From the NCBI GenBank assembly GCA_947489315.1, contig CANLCX010000001.1, positions 1,119,501 through 1,183,500 on the forward strand: 64,000 bases of DNA. Direction: 5' to 3'. This stretch comes from an uncultured Sphingomonadaceae bacterium (GTDB lineage: Bacteria > Pseudomonadota > Alphaproteobacteria > Sphingomonadales > Sphingomonadaceae). This document shows positions 8,682 to 18,011 of the stretch, piece by piece (within the stretch, counting starts at the first letter, position 1; each line of letters opens with the position of its first letter). Under the pieces are notes generated by a model, which was not told the origin of the DNA, did not search any database, and saw only the letters and a program-made list of their open reading frames with translations. A program made the translations under genes and the position numbers.

Positions 8682-10865
8682 ATGGATAGTCTCGTCCCCC
8701 AGGCGTCAGAATCCGATAGCGAAAACGAAAGCCTGGCCTATGTTGAGGAAGGCGGTTTAGAGCGCTATTTTAACCGCGAAATTAGCTGGCTGGGTTTCAA
8801 TGAGCGGGTGATTGAAGAAGCACAAAACAGCAAGCACCCTTTGCTGGAGCGGCTTCGTTTTTTGTCCATATCAGGCAATAATCTCGATGAGTTTTTCATG
8901 GTAAGATTTGCTGGATTAGTCGGGCAATTTCGTCAGAATATTGAAGAACGATCTGCGGACGGGTTGACCGCAAGTCAGCAGCTGTTGGCTATCGCTACCC
9001 AGAGCAACATATTGACCTCAAATCAGCAAAAAGTATGGGATCAACTTACCGGCGCGTTGGCAGAACAGGATATTTATGTTCTGTCGGCGTCGGAATTGGA
9101 TGAAGCAAATGATGCGTGGCTCAAGCAGCATTTTCTGGACCAGATATTTCCGGTCCTGACACCGCAAGCGCTGGATCCGGCTCATCCTTTCCCTTTCATT
9201 CCCAACAAGGGATTGAGTTTGGTTTTCGATTTGGTCCGACAATCGGATAGCCAGCGTATCCGTGAACTGGTGATGATTCCCTCTGGCCTGCCGCGGTTTA
9301 TCCGTATGCCCGGGAAGACCGCCACCTATGTTTCAGTTGAATCCGTCATCCAGTGCTATTCCGGTCAAATTTTCCCGGGTTATGACGTCACGAATAGCGG
9401 GCTTTTTCGAATCATTCGCGATAGCGACATTGAGGTGGAGGAAGAAGCCGAAGACCTTGTTCGCTATTTTCGCAGCGCCATCAAACGCAGACGACGGGGA
9501 GATGTCATTCGCCTTGAAATGGGTTCGGATTTGTCTGGGCCGGTTGTGGCGATGTTGCGCGAAAACTTGTTGACCGAGGGGGCTACCGAAAGCCGCATCA
9601 ATGGCTTGGTGGGTGTTGGTGACCTTGACTTGCTGGTGGAGGAGGATCGACCGGATCTTAAGTTCACGCCTTATAGTCCGCGTTTTCCTGAACGGATTCG
9701 CGAACATGGTGGAGATTGTTTCGCGGCGATCAAAGACAAAGACATATTGATCCATCACCCTTATGAATCTTTTGAAGTGGTAATCGAATTTTTGCGTCAA
9801 GCTGCTGCTGATCCTGATGTCGTCGCGATCAAGCAGACTCTTTATCGGGCCGGCAAGCAATCGGCGGTGATCCGCGCTCTGATTGATGCTGCTGAAGCGG
9901 GCAAGTCAGTCACGGCTATTGTTGAGCTTAAGGCCCGCTTCGATGAAGAACAGAATCTGCTCTGGGCCAGCGCATTAGAACGGGCAGGGGTGCAGGTCGT
10001 TTACGGCTTTATCGAATGGAAAACCCACGCAAAAATTTCGATGGTTATCCGCAAGGAACAGGAAGGCTACCGGACCTATTGCCACTTCGGTACCGGCAAT
10101 TATCATCCGGTAACCGCGAAAATTTATACGGATTTGAGCTTCTTTACCGCTGATCCAAAGGCAGCGCGTGATGCCGCGCAATTGTTCAATTATATCACGG
10201 GCTATGTTGAACCAGATAAGCTGGAAATGATCTCCATGTCACCGCGCTATATGCGTCAGGATCTGATGGACTTGATCGACCGCGAAATTGCTAATGAGCG
10301 GGCTGGAAAATCTGGAATGATCTGGGCAAAGATGAACTCACTCGTCGATCCCGCACTGATCGAGAAGCTCTATGCAGCAAGCAATGCAGGCGTTGAAATT
10401 GATCTGGTCATTCGTGGTATCTGTTGTTTGCGTCCCGGTGTGCCGGGGATGTCTGACAATATTCGGGTGAAATCGGTTATTGGGCGCTTCCTAGAGCACA
10501 GCCGGATATGGGCCTTTGGTAATGGCGCGGAGTTACCAAACGATCAGGCGGCGGTCTATATCAGTTCAGCCGATTGGATGCCGCGTAACCTTGATCGTCG
10601 GGTTGAATATATGATGCCGATCACCAATGCGACGGTCCATGATCAGATATTGGACCAGGTCATGGTCGCGAACCTGATCGACGATGAGCAGAGCTGGGAG
10701 CTTAATCCCAATGGCAGTTATACGCGAATCCAACCGTCGGATAAACCGTTCAACCTACATCGTTATTTTATGACCAACCCGTCCCTATCTGGCCGCGGTA
10801 AGGCATTGAATAAGAACACTGCGGTGCCGCGGCTATCTTTGCGCCGCCGCAAGAAAAAAGTCTGA
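8682..10865 (+). CDS. ppk1: Polyphosphate kinase 1 (RNA degradosome-type PPK1)
   Basis: PPK1 reversibly polymerises the gamma-phosphate of ATP into polyphosphate. The 727-residue length is normal. The N-terminal domain has RYFNREISWLGFNERV, and the two phospholipase D-like domains follow. The autophosphorylated histidine is His449 in the THAKISMVIRK segment, with HFGTGNYHPVTAKIYTD after it and ICCLRPGVPGMSDNIRVKS in the C-terminal domain. The ATG abuts the hdaA stop without a gap. The polyphosphatase-type ppx follows 13 bases later, so synthesis and breakdown are co-encoded. Confidence 0.97.
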   Translation: MDSLVPQASESDSENESLAYVEEGGLERYFNREISWLGFNERVIEEAQNSKHPLLERLRFLSISGNNLDEFFMVRFAGLVGQFRQNIEERSADGLTASQQLLAIATQSNILTSNQQKVWDQLTGALAEQDIYVLSASELDEANDAWLKQHFLDQIFPVLTPQALDPAHPFPFIPNKGLSLVFDLVRQSDSQRIRELVMIPSGLPRFIRMPGKTATYVSVESVIQCYSGQIFPGYDVTNSGLFRIIRDSDIEVEEEAEDLVRYFRSAIKRRRRGDVIRLEMGSDLSGPVVAMLRENLLTEGATESRINGLVGVGDLDLLVEEDRPDLKFTPYSPRFPERIREHGGDCFAAIKDKDILIHHPYESFEVVIEFLRQAAADPDVVAIKQTLYRAGKQSAVIRALIDAAEAGKSVTAIVELKARFDEEQNLLWASALERAGVQVVYGFIEWKTHAKISMVIRKEQEGYRTYCHFGTGNYHPVTAKIYTDLSFFTADPKAARDAAQLFNYITGYVEPDKLEMISMSPRYMRQDLMDLIDREIANERAGKSGMIWAKMNSLVDPALIEKLYAASNAGVEIDLVIRGICCLRPGVPGMSDNIRVKSVIGRFLEHSRIWAFGNGAELPNDQAAVYISSADWMPRNLDRRVEYMMPITNATVHDQILDQVMVANLIDDEQSWELNPNGSYTRIQPSDKPFNLHRYFMTNPSLSGRGKALNKNTAVPRLSLRRRKKKV

Positions 10866-10878
10866 TTGCGATAGCCAG

Positions 10879-12384
10879 ATGCAGGTCGGGGGATTGCAAA
10901 TAACCAGAAAGAGAAACTCGCCGCGGACCAACCGCCGAACGGCGATTGTCGACATCGGTTCCAACTCCATCCGTTTGGTTGTCTATCAGGGACCCGCTCG
11001 CGTTCCGGCCATATTGTTCAACGAAAAAGTCATGGCTGGGCTGGGTAAAGAACTTGCGACGACAGGATTGATTGCTGCCGATTCTATGGCATTGGCGGTG
11101 CAGGCGCTGGAACGCTTTTACCGGCTTTGTGCGCAGATGGATGTGGATTCAGTCAAGAGCTTCGCCACCGCCGCGGTGCGGGATGCTACTAACGGCAAGG
11201 ATTTGCTTAAAGCCGCCGCTAAAATTGGTTTTGAGACGCAGGTTTTACTAGGCGAAGAAGAAGCTGAGCTGGCAGGTTTAGGCGTGCTCTCTGCCATACC
11301 TGATGCACGTGGTATTGTCGGCGATCTGGGCGGCGGTAGTCTCGAACTGGCAATGATCGACAAGGGCAAAGTGCTGGAGCGATATAGTTTTCCGCTCGGC
11401 GTCCTTCGCGTTGCCGATCTGCGCGGCAAGGGTAAAGACAAGCTCAAACGGCACGTCCGCAAGATGCTCAAGAAAACCGGCTGGGATCAAAACGCGCAAA
11501 ACTTGCCCTTTTATCTGGTCGGTGGTTCTTGGCGATCGTTAGCCCGGCTGGATATGTTTGACAGTGGCTATCCGCTACCGGTGATCCATCACTATGAAAT
11601 GCAGCCTCAACGCGCACGCCGGCTAGTGAGTCAATTGGCCCGCATGAACAAGGCAAAGCTGAAAGCGGTGCCTGGCCTTTCAACATCCCGCATTCCCACT
11701 TTGGATGACGCAGCATGGCTCCTGTCCTTTATCGTGCGCTACCTTGGTAGCAGTATTATGATCGTGTCGGCCTATGGTGCGCGCGAGGGTTTGTTGTTTC
11801 AGAACGTCAGCAAGCCTGAGAGCAAGCGAGATCCGCTGCTGCTGGCAACAGAAGATTCCGGAGCGGCACAGGCGCGCTTTCCGGCAAACAGTAAATTGCT
11901 GGGCAAATGGATCGCGCCAATTTTTGCCGAGGATCCGCCAGAGTGGCAACGCATAAGGCAGGCCGCTTGCAATTTGGGCGATGTAGCATGGCGAGCCAAT
12001 CCCAATTTTCGGTCCGAACGTGGTCTGGTGATGGGGCTGCACGGCAACTGGGTCGGTATTACCGGTGCAGAGCGAGAACAATTAGGGCAGGCGCTGTTCA
12101 CCAGTTTTGGCGGCGGCAATAATATTTTTCCAGGTGGCGGTAAGCTAGCGAGCGAAAAAGCGACTCAACGGGCCATCTGCTGGGGGCTGGCGATGCGGTT
12201 GGGGCAGCGGCTCAGCGGCGGCACACGCAATCCGTTGGAACAGACGCAGTTGCGCAAAATTGATGGGCGGCTCGAAATTATCATGGCCGAAGATTTGAAG
12301 CCGCTTTACGGGGATGCTGTGGCCAAGCGGCACTTGCAGCTGGCCAATATGCTGGGACTGGAACCTATGTTGGTGACTGAATAA
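10879..12384 (+). CDS. ppx: Ppx/GppA phosphatase (exopolyphosphatase)
   Basis: The 501-residue protein belongs to the actin-fold Ppx/GppA family, which removes terminal phosphates from polyphosphate or converts pppGpp to ppGpp. The phosphate-binding loops DIGSNSIRLVVY (Asp25) and GDLGGGSLEL are present, as are LLGEEEAELAGLGV and a C-terminal HD-like helical region. The position right after ppk1 favours exopolyphosphatase, but sequence alone cannot exclude pppGpp activity. It ends 7 bases from a convergent lipoprotein gene. Confidence 0.92.
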   Translation: MQVGGLQITRKRNSPRTNRRTAIVDIGSNSIRLVVYQGPARVPAILFNEKVMAGLGKELATTGLIAADSMALAVQALERFYRLCAQMDVDSVKSFATAAVRDATNGKDLLKAAAKIGFETQVLLGEEEAELAGLGVLSAIPDARGIVGDLGGGSLELAMIDKGKVLERYSFPLGVLRVADLRGKGKDKLKRHVRKMLKKTGWDQNAQNLPFYLVGGSWRSLARLDMFDSGYPLPVIHHYEMQPQRARRLVSQLARMNKAKLKAVPGLSTSRIPTLDDAAWLLSFIVRYLGSSIMIVSAYGAREGLLFQNVSKPESKRDPLLLATEDSGAAQARFPANSKLLGKWIAPIFAEDPPEWQRIRQAACNLGDVAWRANPNFRSERGLVMGLHGNWVGITGAEREQLGQALFTSFGGGNNIFPGGGKLASEKATQRAICWGLAMRLGQRLSGGTRNPLEQTQLRKIDGRLEIIMAEDLKPLYGDAVAKRHLQLANMLGLEPMLVTE

Positions 12385-12391
12385 ACTCTGC

Positions 12392-12700
12392 TTAGCCGCA
12401 GTTGACGCGCGTGATTTTCATATCTTCGTTATATTCTATGTTCAAACGATCCTGACGATAGTCCATCGATACCACACTATTCGGCGGAATCCAGCGCAGG
12501 CTTTTTGCTCCAGATTGTTTGAGAGCTCTGGCCCCGGTCTCACTATTGGCTTGTTGTCCAACGAATGTGTTGAGACCGTTTGTCTGGCATATATGTCCCG
12601 GCGTAACGCCGCGTTCCGGAATTACGGGATCCTCGCTAGTGGTCGAACAGGCCAGCAAAGCGGGACAGCATATGGCTGCAAGAACGAGCTGAACTTTCAT
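12392..12700 (-). CDS. I78-type peptidase-inhibitor-like lipoprotein
   Basis: The 102-residue protein has a short signal sequence with lipobox LLAC (Cys18), so it is probably lipid-anchored. The mature part shows the inhibitor I78 pattern: a cysteine near the start (HICQTNGLNTFVGQ), a central RWIPPNSVVSMDYRQDRLNIEY segment split here by prose into PPNSVVSMDYRQDRL, and a final RVNCG. The two outer cysteines probably form a disulfide. The family includes inhibitors of serine proteases, but most members are uncharacterised. Its ATG overlaps the stop of rnd in an ATGA, so expression is likely coupled to rnd. Confidence 0.82.
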   Translation of the reverse strand: MKVQLVLAAICCPALLACSTTSEDPVIPERGVTPGHICQTNGLNTFVGQQANSETGARALKQSGAKSLRWIPPNSVVSMDYRQDRLNIEYNEDMKITRVNCG

Positions 12701-13887
12701 TCGGTCTTCTCGCTCTCCGTTTCCGGTTGATGAGTCATTTGCAATTTGCCGTCTTTGACCGTGAAACTCATGCGTCCTTCGATCAGATCAATCGCATCGC
12801 GGCCAAATTCCTCGTAGCGCCAGCCTTCGAGCAAGGCGACGCCTTCGCGTTCGCCGCCGACAATCCGTTCTAGATCATCTGCGCGGGCGAGTAGTTTTGA
12901 AGCGACATTCATCTCTGCCGAACGGATTTTGAGTAGCAGCTTCAGCAAGTCCGCGACCAACGCATTTTCTTTGCTGAATTTCGGGCGTCGTCCACTGCGA
13001 TCTGGCAGTTCGTCTTTAGAAAGCGGCTCTGCATTGGCCAGAGCCTCCATTAACCGTTCGCCAATATCGTTATTTTTCCAGCCCGATGACAGCCCGCGCA
13101 CCTGTGATAATTTATGCTGGTCCTTGGGTGGATGGGCGGCAACATCGGCCAAAGTCTCATCGCGCATGATCCGGCCGCGCGGCATGTCCTTGGACTGGGC
13201 TTCCCTTTCGCGCCAGGCGGCGAGCGCTTTCAGGCGGCCTAGCGCCTCAAGATTGCGGCCTTGAAACTTGACGCGGCGCCAGGAATTTTCGGGATCATTC
13301 ACATAATTATCAGGATCAGCGAGTTTTTCCATCTCGGCATTGATCCACATGCCGCGACCGGTTTCGATTAGCTTTTCTAGCATCATTGAAAAAATCTCGG
13401 ACAAATGCGTGACATCACCAATAGCATATTCAATTTGCCTGGCATTCAAGGGCCGTCGCGACCAATCGGTAAAGCGTGCACCTTTATCCAGCGTGATACC
13501 GAGCCAACTGTCGACCAGATTGGCGTAACCGATTTGTTCGCTTGGCCCCAAGGCCATAGCGGCGACCTGCGTATCGAATATCGGATGCGGGGTCTTGCCG
13601 GTCATATTGTGGATGATTTCGACGTCCTGGCCGCCGGCGTGAAAGATTTTCAGGACATCTTCATTCTCTACCAGCAGGTCCATCAGCGGTTTCAGATCAA
13701 CGCCTTTAGCCAGTGGATCAATTGCGGCGGCTTCTTTGCCATCGGAAATCTGGATCAGGCAGAGGATCGGCCAATAGGTGTTTTCGCGCATAAACTCAGT
13801 GTCCACCGCGACGAAGTCGGCAGTCGAAAAGCGTTCGCAAATATCGGCAATATCCTGATTGTCAGTCAGTAAAGGATGAATTTTCAT
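12697..13887 (-). CDS. rnd: Ribonuclease D
   Basis: RNase D trims the 3' end of tRNA precursors. The 396-residue protein has the DEDD exonuclease domain first, with Asp29 and Glu31 in VAVDTEFMRE and a later IFDTQVAAMALG and RPLNARQIEYAIGDVTHL, then an HRDC domain with RGRIMRDETLADVA near residues 230-245. The ATG at 13887 (MKIHPLLTD) matches family starts; a TTG at 13902 would add five residues. It leads a two-gene unit with the I78-like lipoprotein and is divergent from aspS. Confidence 0.95.
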   Translation of the reverse strand: MKIHPLLTDNQDIADICERFSTADFVAVDTEFMRENTYWPILCLIQISDGKEAAAIDPLAKGVDLKPLMDLLVENEDVLKIFHAGGQDVEIIHNMTGKTPHPIFDTQVAAMALGPSEQIGYANLVDSWLGITLDKGARFTDWSRRPLNARQIEYAIGDVTHLSEIFSMMLEKLIETGRGMWINAEMEKLADPDNYVNDPENSWRRVKFQGRNLEALGRLKALAAWREREAQSKDMPRGRIMRDETLADVAAHPPKDQHKLSQVRGLSSGWKNNDIGERLMEALANAEPLSKDELPDRSGRRPKFSKENALVADLLKLLLKIRSAEMNVASKLLARADDLERIVGGEREGVALLEGWRYEEFGRDAIDLIEGRMSFTVKDGKLQMTHQPETESEKTE

Positions 13888-14008
13888 GCAGGTTCTATAC
13901 AAGCTACGTCAAAGCTCGCAAACGTTTCTGATAGACAATCTCTATGGTTAGGCAATTTTGTCCCGACTTGGGGCGCGGAATAAGATTTACGGATTAAAAG
14001 CTTCATCC

Positions 14009-14037
14009 TTGACAAATGTCCTTTCGGCCTGTGTTAC
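14009..14037 (+). promoter_or_regulatory. Sigma-70-type promoter of aspS
   Basis: A perfect -35 TTGACA at 14009-14014 is followed after 17 bases by TGTTAC at 14032-14037, four of six positions matching TATAAT. It lies 50 bases before the aspS ATG. The remaining region between rnd and aspS holds no gene. Confidence 0.65.
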
Positions 14038-14087
14038 GCCCTCATAAGTTTCGCCATCAGAAACAATTTTAATATCAAAGGTTCATC

Positions 14088-15872
14088 ATGCACGCATATC
14101 GTTCCCATAACTGTTCACAGCTTCGCTCCGCTAATGTTGGTGAAGAAGTCCGCCTGTCCGGCTGGATCCACAATATCCGTGATCATGGCAACTTGATGTT
14201 CGTAGACCTGCGCGATCATTTTGGTTTGACCCAGATTGTCAGCGAGGAAGGCAGCGAGGCGTTCAAGATGCTGGATGCCGCCCGTAAAGAGTCGGTTATC
14301 ACAGTCACTGGTAAAGTAGCTGCGCGTTCAACCGAGACGATAAATGCGAACCTGCCGACCGGCGAAGTGGAACTGGTGGCAGATACGGTTGAGATGCAGG
14401 GACCAGCCGAAGAGCTGCCGATGCCGGTTTTTGGTGAGCAGGAATATCCTGAAGATATTCGCTTGCGGTACCGTTTCCTCGATCTGCGGCGTGAGAAGGT
14501 ACACGCCAATATGATACTGCGGTCCAAGGTGATTTCCTCTTTGCGTAATCGCATGACCGAGCAGGGCTTTACGGAGTTCCAGACACCGATTTTGACAGCA
14601 TCCTCGCCAGAAGGCGCGCGCGATTATCTCGTGCCGAGCCGCGTCCATCCGGGTAAGTTTTACGCGCTGCCACAGGCGCCGCAAATGTTTAAACAGATGT
14701 TGATGGTCGCTGGCTTTGACCGCTATTTCCAGATTGCTCCTTGTTTCCGCGATGAAGACGCGCGGGCGGATCGCTCGCCGGGTGAATTTTATCAGCTCGA
14801 CCTTGAGATGAGCTTTGTGACTCAAGAAGATGTATTCCAAGCGCTTGAGCCTGTTCTTGCTGGCGTGTTTGAAGAATTTGCCAATGGCAAAAGCGTTACA
14901 CCTGCCGGTGAATTTCCGCGCATTCCTTATAAAGAATCAATGCTGAAATATGGGTCGGACAAGCCCGATCTTCGTAACCCGATCATCATTCAGGACGTGT
15001 CCGAGCATTTTAAAGGCTCCGGCTTTGGTCTGTTTGACAAGATTACGTCCTCCGGTGGCACCGTACGCGCATTTGTCGCTCCGGGAGCCGGTAAGAATAG
15101 CCGTAAATTCTTTGATGATATGAATAACTGGGCGCGCGGCGAAGGCTTTGCGGGTCTCGGCTATATCAACATGAAAGAGGGCGCCGCTGGAGGCCCGATT
15201 GCAAAAAACCATGGCGAAGAAGGCACGGCGACATTGCTGGCTGATCTTGGTTGCGGTCCTGACGACGGCGTTTTCTTTGCCGCTGGCAAGGAAGCAGAAG
15301 CGGCCAAACTGGCTGGTGTTGCTCGCACCCGCGCCGCAGAAAAGCTGGATCTGATAAGCGATGACGAGTTTAAGTTCTGCTGGGTCGTTGATTATCCGAT
15401 GTATGAATATGATGAGGAATTGAAGAAACTCGACTTCTCGCATAACCCGTTCTCCATGCCTCAGGGCGAAATGGAAGCGCTCGAGAATAAAGACCCGCTC
15501 GATATTCTCGCGTGGCAATATGATATTGTCTGTAATGGCATCGAACTGTCATCCGGTGCTATCCGGAACCATCGCCCCGACATTATGTACAAAGCGTTTG
15601 AATTGGCCGGTTATGACAAGGCGGCCGTGGACAGTGAATTTTCCGGCATGATCAACGCGCTCAAATATGGCGCGCCTCCTCATGGTGGCTCTGCACCGGG
15701 TGTCGACCGGATCGTGATGTTACTGGCGGATGAGCCCAATATCCGTGAAGTTGTGCTTTTCCCGATGAACCAGAAAGCGGAAGATTTGATGATGAGTGCG
15801 CCAAGCGGTGTGTCGCACAAGCAATTGCGTGAACTGCATATTCGTGTGGTGGAGCCGCCGAAAGAGGCATGA
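14088..15872 (+). CDS. aspS: Aspartyl-tRNA synthetase
   Basis: The 594-residue class II synthetase charges tRNA-Asp. The N-terminal OB-fold anticodon domain ([20 protein letters not shown] to about residue 110), catalytic motif 2 ([20 protein letters not shown]), the bacterial GAD insertion (about 290-420) and motif 3 ([19 protein letters not shown]) are all present. Alphaproteobacterial enzymes are usually non-discriminating and also charge tRNA-Asn; this cannot be decided here. The gene has its own promoter and is followed by a long palindromic repeat. Confidence 0.98.
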   Translation: MHAYRSHNCSQLRSANVGEEVRLSGWIHNIRDHGNLMFVDLRDHFGLTQIVSEEGSEAFKMLDAARKESVITVTGKVAARSTETINANLPTGEVELVADTVEMQGPAEELPMPVFGEQEYPEDIRLRYRFLDLRREKVHANMILRSKVISSLRNRMTEQGFTEFQTPILTASSPEGARDYLVPSRVHPGKFYALPQAPQMFKQMLMVAGFDRYFQIAPCFRDEDARADRSPGEFYQLDLEMSFVTQEDVFQALEPVLAGVFEEFANGKSVTPAGEFPRIPYKESMLKYGSDKPDLRNPIIIQDVSEHFKGSGFGLFDKITSSGGTVRAFVAPGAGKNSRKFFDDMNNWARGEGFAGLGYINMKEGAAGGPIAKNHGEEGTATLLADLGCGPDDGVFFAAGKEAEAAKLAGVARTRAAEKLDLISDDEFKFCWVVDYPMYEYDEELKKLDFSHNPFSMPQGEMEALENKDPLDILAWQYDIVCNGIELSSGAIRNHRPDIMYKAFELAGYDKAAVDSEFSGMINALKYGAPPHGGSAPGVDRIVMLLADEPNIREVVLFPMNQKAEDLMMSAPSGVSHKQLRELHIRVVEPPKEA

Positions 15873-15884
15873 TGATCCCTTGCA

Positions 15885-15953
15885 CCGTTCGCCCTGAGCC
15901 TGTCGAAGGGCTTTTCCCGGCGTAGCGTGCTTCGACAGGCTCAGCACGAACGG
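15885..15953. repeat. Long imperfect palindrome, REP-like
   Basis: CCGTTCGCCCTGAGCCTGTC starting at 15885 is mirrored by GACAGGCTCAGCACGAACGG ending at 15953. The arms also share TCGAAG/CTTCGA at the centre and surround a short loop. The palindrome, based on CTGAGCCTGTCGAAG, is a well-known type of dispersed intergenic repeat in many sphingomonad and other proteobacterial genomes. It could end aspS transcription. Its right end runs into GGAG (15952-15955), which is placed correctly to be the ribosome-binding site of the next gene. Confidence 0.8.
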
Positions 15954-15961
15954 AGTAGATA

Positions 15962-16852
15962 TTGTCAACTGATCCAAAGCAAAAGCATTTTCAACAGGGC
16001 GACACGGACCTCTGCTATTTCGAGTGGGGTAATCCGGACGACCCGACGATCCTGATGGTCCATGCCACCGGCTTCCATGCGCGTTGCTGGGACAAGACTA
16101 TCGCAGCCCTTCCTTCCGGATATCATATCATCGCCGTTGATCAGTGCGGTCATGGCCGCAGCGGGAAGCCCGATAGTTTAGGCGACTGGACCTTAATGGG
16201 CCGGACTGTAGGCGCACTGGTCGCAGGGCTGGATATTAAGAACATAATCGGTGTCGGTCACAGCATGGGCGCACATGCGCTGGTGCAGGTCGCTGATGTC
16301 ATGCCAGAGCGATTTGAGCGGTTGGTGCTCGTCGATCCCACAATCACGGAGCCAGAGGCTTACCTAAATCCGCCAAATTTTGAGGATATCGATCCCAACC
16401 AAAACCCTGTGTCACGACGACGCAATGTTTGGGAATCCCCTGAAGCCATGTTTGCGGCCTTCAAAGATCGCCACCCGTTCAGTCTTTGGCAACCCGATGT
16501 GCTGATGGACTATTGCCAACATGGTTTGCTGCCCGCTGATAGCGGAGAGGACTTCGTCTTGGCCTGTCCGCCTTATCTTGAAGCCTCGGTCTATGAGGGT
16601 TTTCGTTCGATTGACCCCTATCCGTTAGTAAAACGCATAGCATTACCGGTCACCATACTACGCGCGCAGACGGCGAATGATGATGTAACCGCGGCGCGGG
16701 ATTTTGCTAACAGCCCTACTTGGCCGAAATTGGTAGACGTTTTTCCTAACGCGCAAGAACTGCATATTCCTGAGCTGTCGCATTTCATGCCGATGCAGGA
16801 CCCTAAACGGATTGCAGGCTATATTGCCCATGGGCTTGATCCGCAAATTTGA
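15962..16852 (+). CDS. Alpha/beta hydrolase
   Basis: The 296-residue protein has the alpha/beta-hydrolase fold with nucleophile Ser101 in GHSMG, an oxyanion segment MVHATGFHARCWD and a probable catalytic His274 in ELSHFMPMQDP. No signal peptide is seen, so it is probably cytoplasmic. The start is TTG at 15962; GGAG at 15952-15955, provided by the edge of the preceding palindrome, is 6 bases upstream. Esterase, epoxide hydrolase and haloalkane dehalogenase families share this fold, and the substrate cannot be told. Confidence 0.85.
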   Translation: MSTDPKQKHFQQGDTDLCYFEWGNPDDPTILMVHATGFHARCWDKTIAALPSGYHIIAVDQCGHGRSGKPDSLGDWTLMGRTVGALVAGLDIKNIIGVGHSMGAHALVQVADVMPERFERLVLVDPTITEPEAYLNPPNFEDIDPNQNPVSRRRNVWESPEAMFAAFKDRHPFSLWQPDVLMDYCQHGLLPADSGEDFVLACPPYLEASVYEGFRSIDPYPLVKRIALPVTILRAQTANDDVTAARDFANSPTWPKLVDVFPNAQELHIPELSHFMPMQDPKRIAGYIAHGLDPQI

Positions 16853-16937
16853 CGATAGCGGTCTATGAACGACCCCGTAATTGCGCGTTCAGCTACGCTC
16901 CTATAAACCCATTAGGTGAATGACTTAGAGGGGCTAT

Positions 16938-17918
16938 ATGACTCAAATTCTATCCATTGGTAAAGCCGTTTCCGTCGGGCTGAGTGCGCTCTGTCTGGTA
17001 ACAACTGTGCAGGCGGAAACATTGCAGATAGAGGGACTTTATCCCGCGCGTGTTGATAATGTCGCTGAAATTAAATCCATAGCGATAGATCGCTTTGGCG
17101 GTAACGATGGCACCGCTTTGGCTTTTGAGATCGAAGACAAGCTCAGCGATGTCGAGATTGATGGCGCGCCCTATTTCAAGATCATGGCGGGTCGTTCTGC
17201 CGTTCAACCAGAAGCAACCCTATCGGGAACCGCTACAGCTGGTATCGAGGAATATCCAACCACCGGATATCGCGACCGCTGTGTTGAGCGTAATGACAAA
17301 GGTAAGTGTGAGAAGCGCAAAAGCGTGAAAGTTTCCTGCCTCAAACGCGTGATTGATTTTCAGGCGCAAATCCGCCTTTCCCGTTTCAGTGATGGTCAGA
17401 CGATCTATTCTGATCGCAAATCCAACGGCAATGAGCAGACTGTCTGCGGGCGTAAGGAGAGCTTTACGAGCAGTGAAGAAGTGATCCGCGGGATGATAAA
17501 CAGCGCCGCCTATTCGGTGCGTCGCGATCTCGCTCCGATCGAGAGACGTGAAAATATCCGGGTGCTGGAAAGTCGCAAAGGTATGGACAAAGTCTCCGCC
17601 AAATTTTTCAAGGCAGCCGTCAAGATGACCAAGACCGATGAACGGGAAGCTTGCCGCATGTGGGATCAGGCGGCGGCGAACAGCGCGCTGCATAGATCGG
17701 TTGCCTTTAACCGCGGGCTCTGCGCCGAGAAAGAAGGCGCGCTAGATAAGGCTTTGACCTTTTATACCGAAGCGGGTCAATTGCCCGGTGGCAAAACCGA
17801 AATTGGTCAAGCGATCCGCCGCGTCGAAGATCGTCAACGCGCCCTTGATGATTGGGCTATCCGATATGGCATCGCGGAAGACGCCACCGAACTAGTGGCA
17901 ACCGCAAAGGCGGATTAA
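16938..17918 (+). CDS. Exported protein of unknown function, possible CsgG/LpoB-like N-terminal domain
   Basis: The 326-residue protein has a signal peptide ending near VQA-ET (residue 26) and a GAGGGG ribosome-binding site. The mature N-terminus (EIKSIAIDRFGGNDGTALAF, then a FKIMAGRS segment) resembles the strand-helix-strand start of CsgG/LpoB-like periplasmic domains, a weak inference. A central Cys-rich stretch has DRCVERNDKGKCEKRKS, VSCLKR and TVCGRK, which may form two disulfides. The last 110 residues have Ala-rich helices like a single TPR motif (HRSVAFNRGLCAEKEGALDK). No firm family is recognised. It may be cotranscribed with ppk2, 93 bases downstream. Confidence 0.65.
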   Translation: MTQILSIGKAVSVGLSALCLVTTVQAETLQIEGLYPARVDNVAEIKSIAIDRFGGNDGTALAFEIEDKLSDVEIDGAPYFKIMAGRSAVQPEATLSGTATAGIEEYPTTGYRDRCVERNDKGKCEKRKSVKVSCLKRVIDFQAQIRLSRFSDGQTIYSDRKSNGNEQTVCGRKESFTSSEEVIRGMINSAAYSVRRDLAPIERRENIRVLESRKGMDKVSAKFFKAAVKMTKTDEREACRMWDQAAANSALHRSVAFNRGLCAEKEGALDKALTFYTEAGQLPGGKTEIGQAIRRVEDRQRALDDWAIRYGIAEDATELVATAKAD

Positions 17919-18011
17919 CTGAAACAGAGTTAACCGATTCGTTCTTTTTGTCGTCCTATAGTATGTCGAGAGGTCCTGAGTGCAGGGACGAAGGACATTT
18001 TGAGGCAAAGC

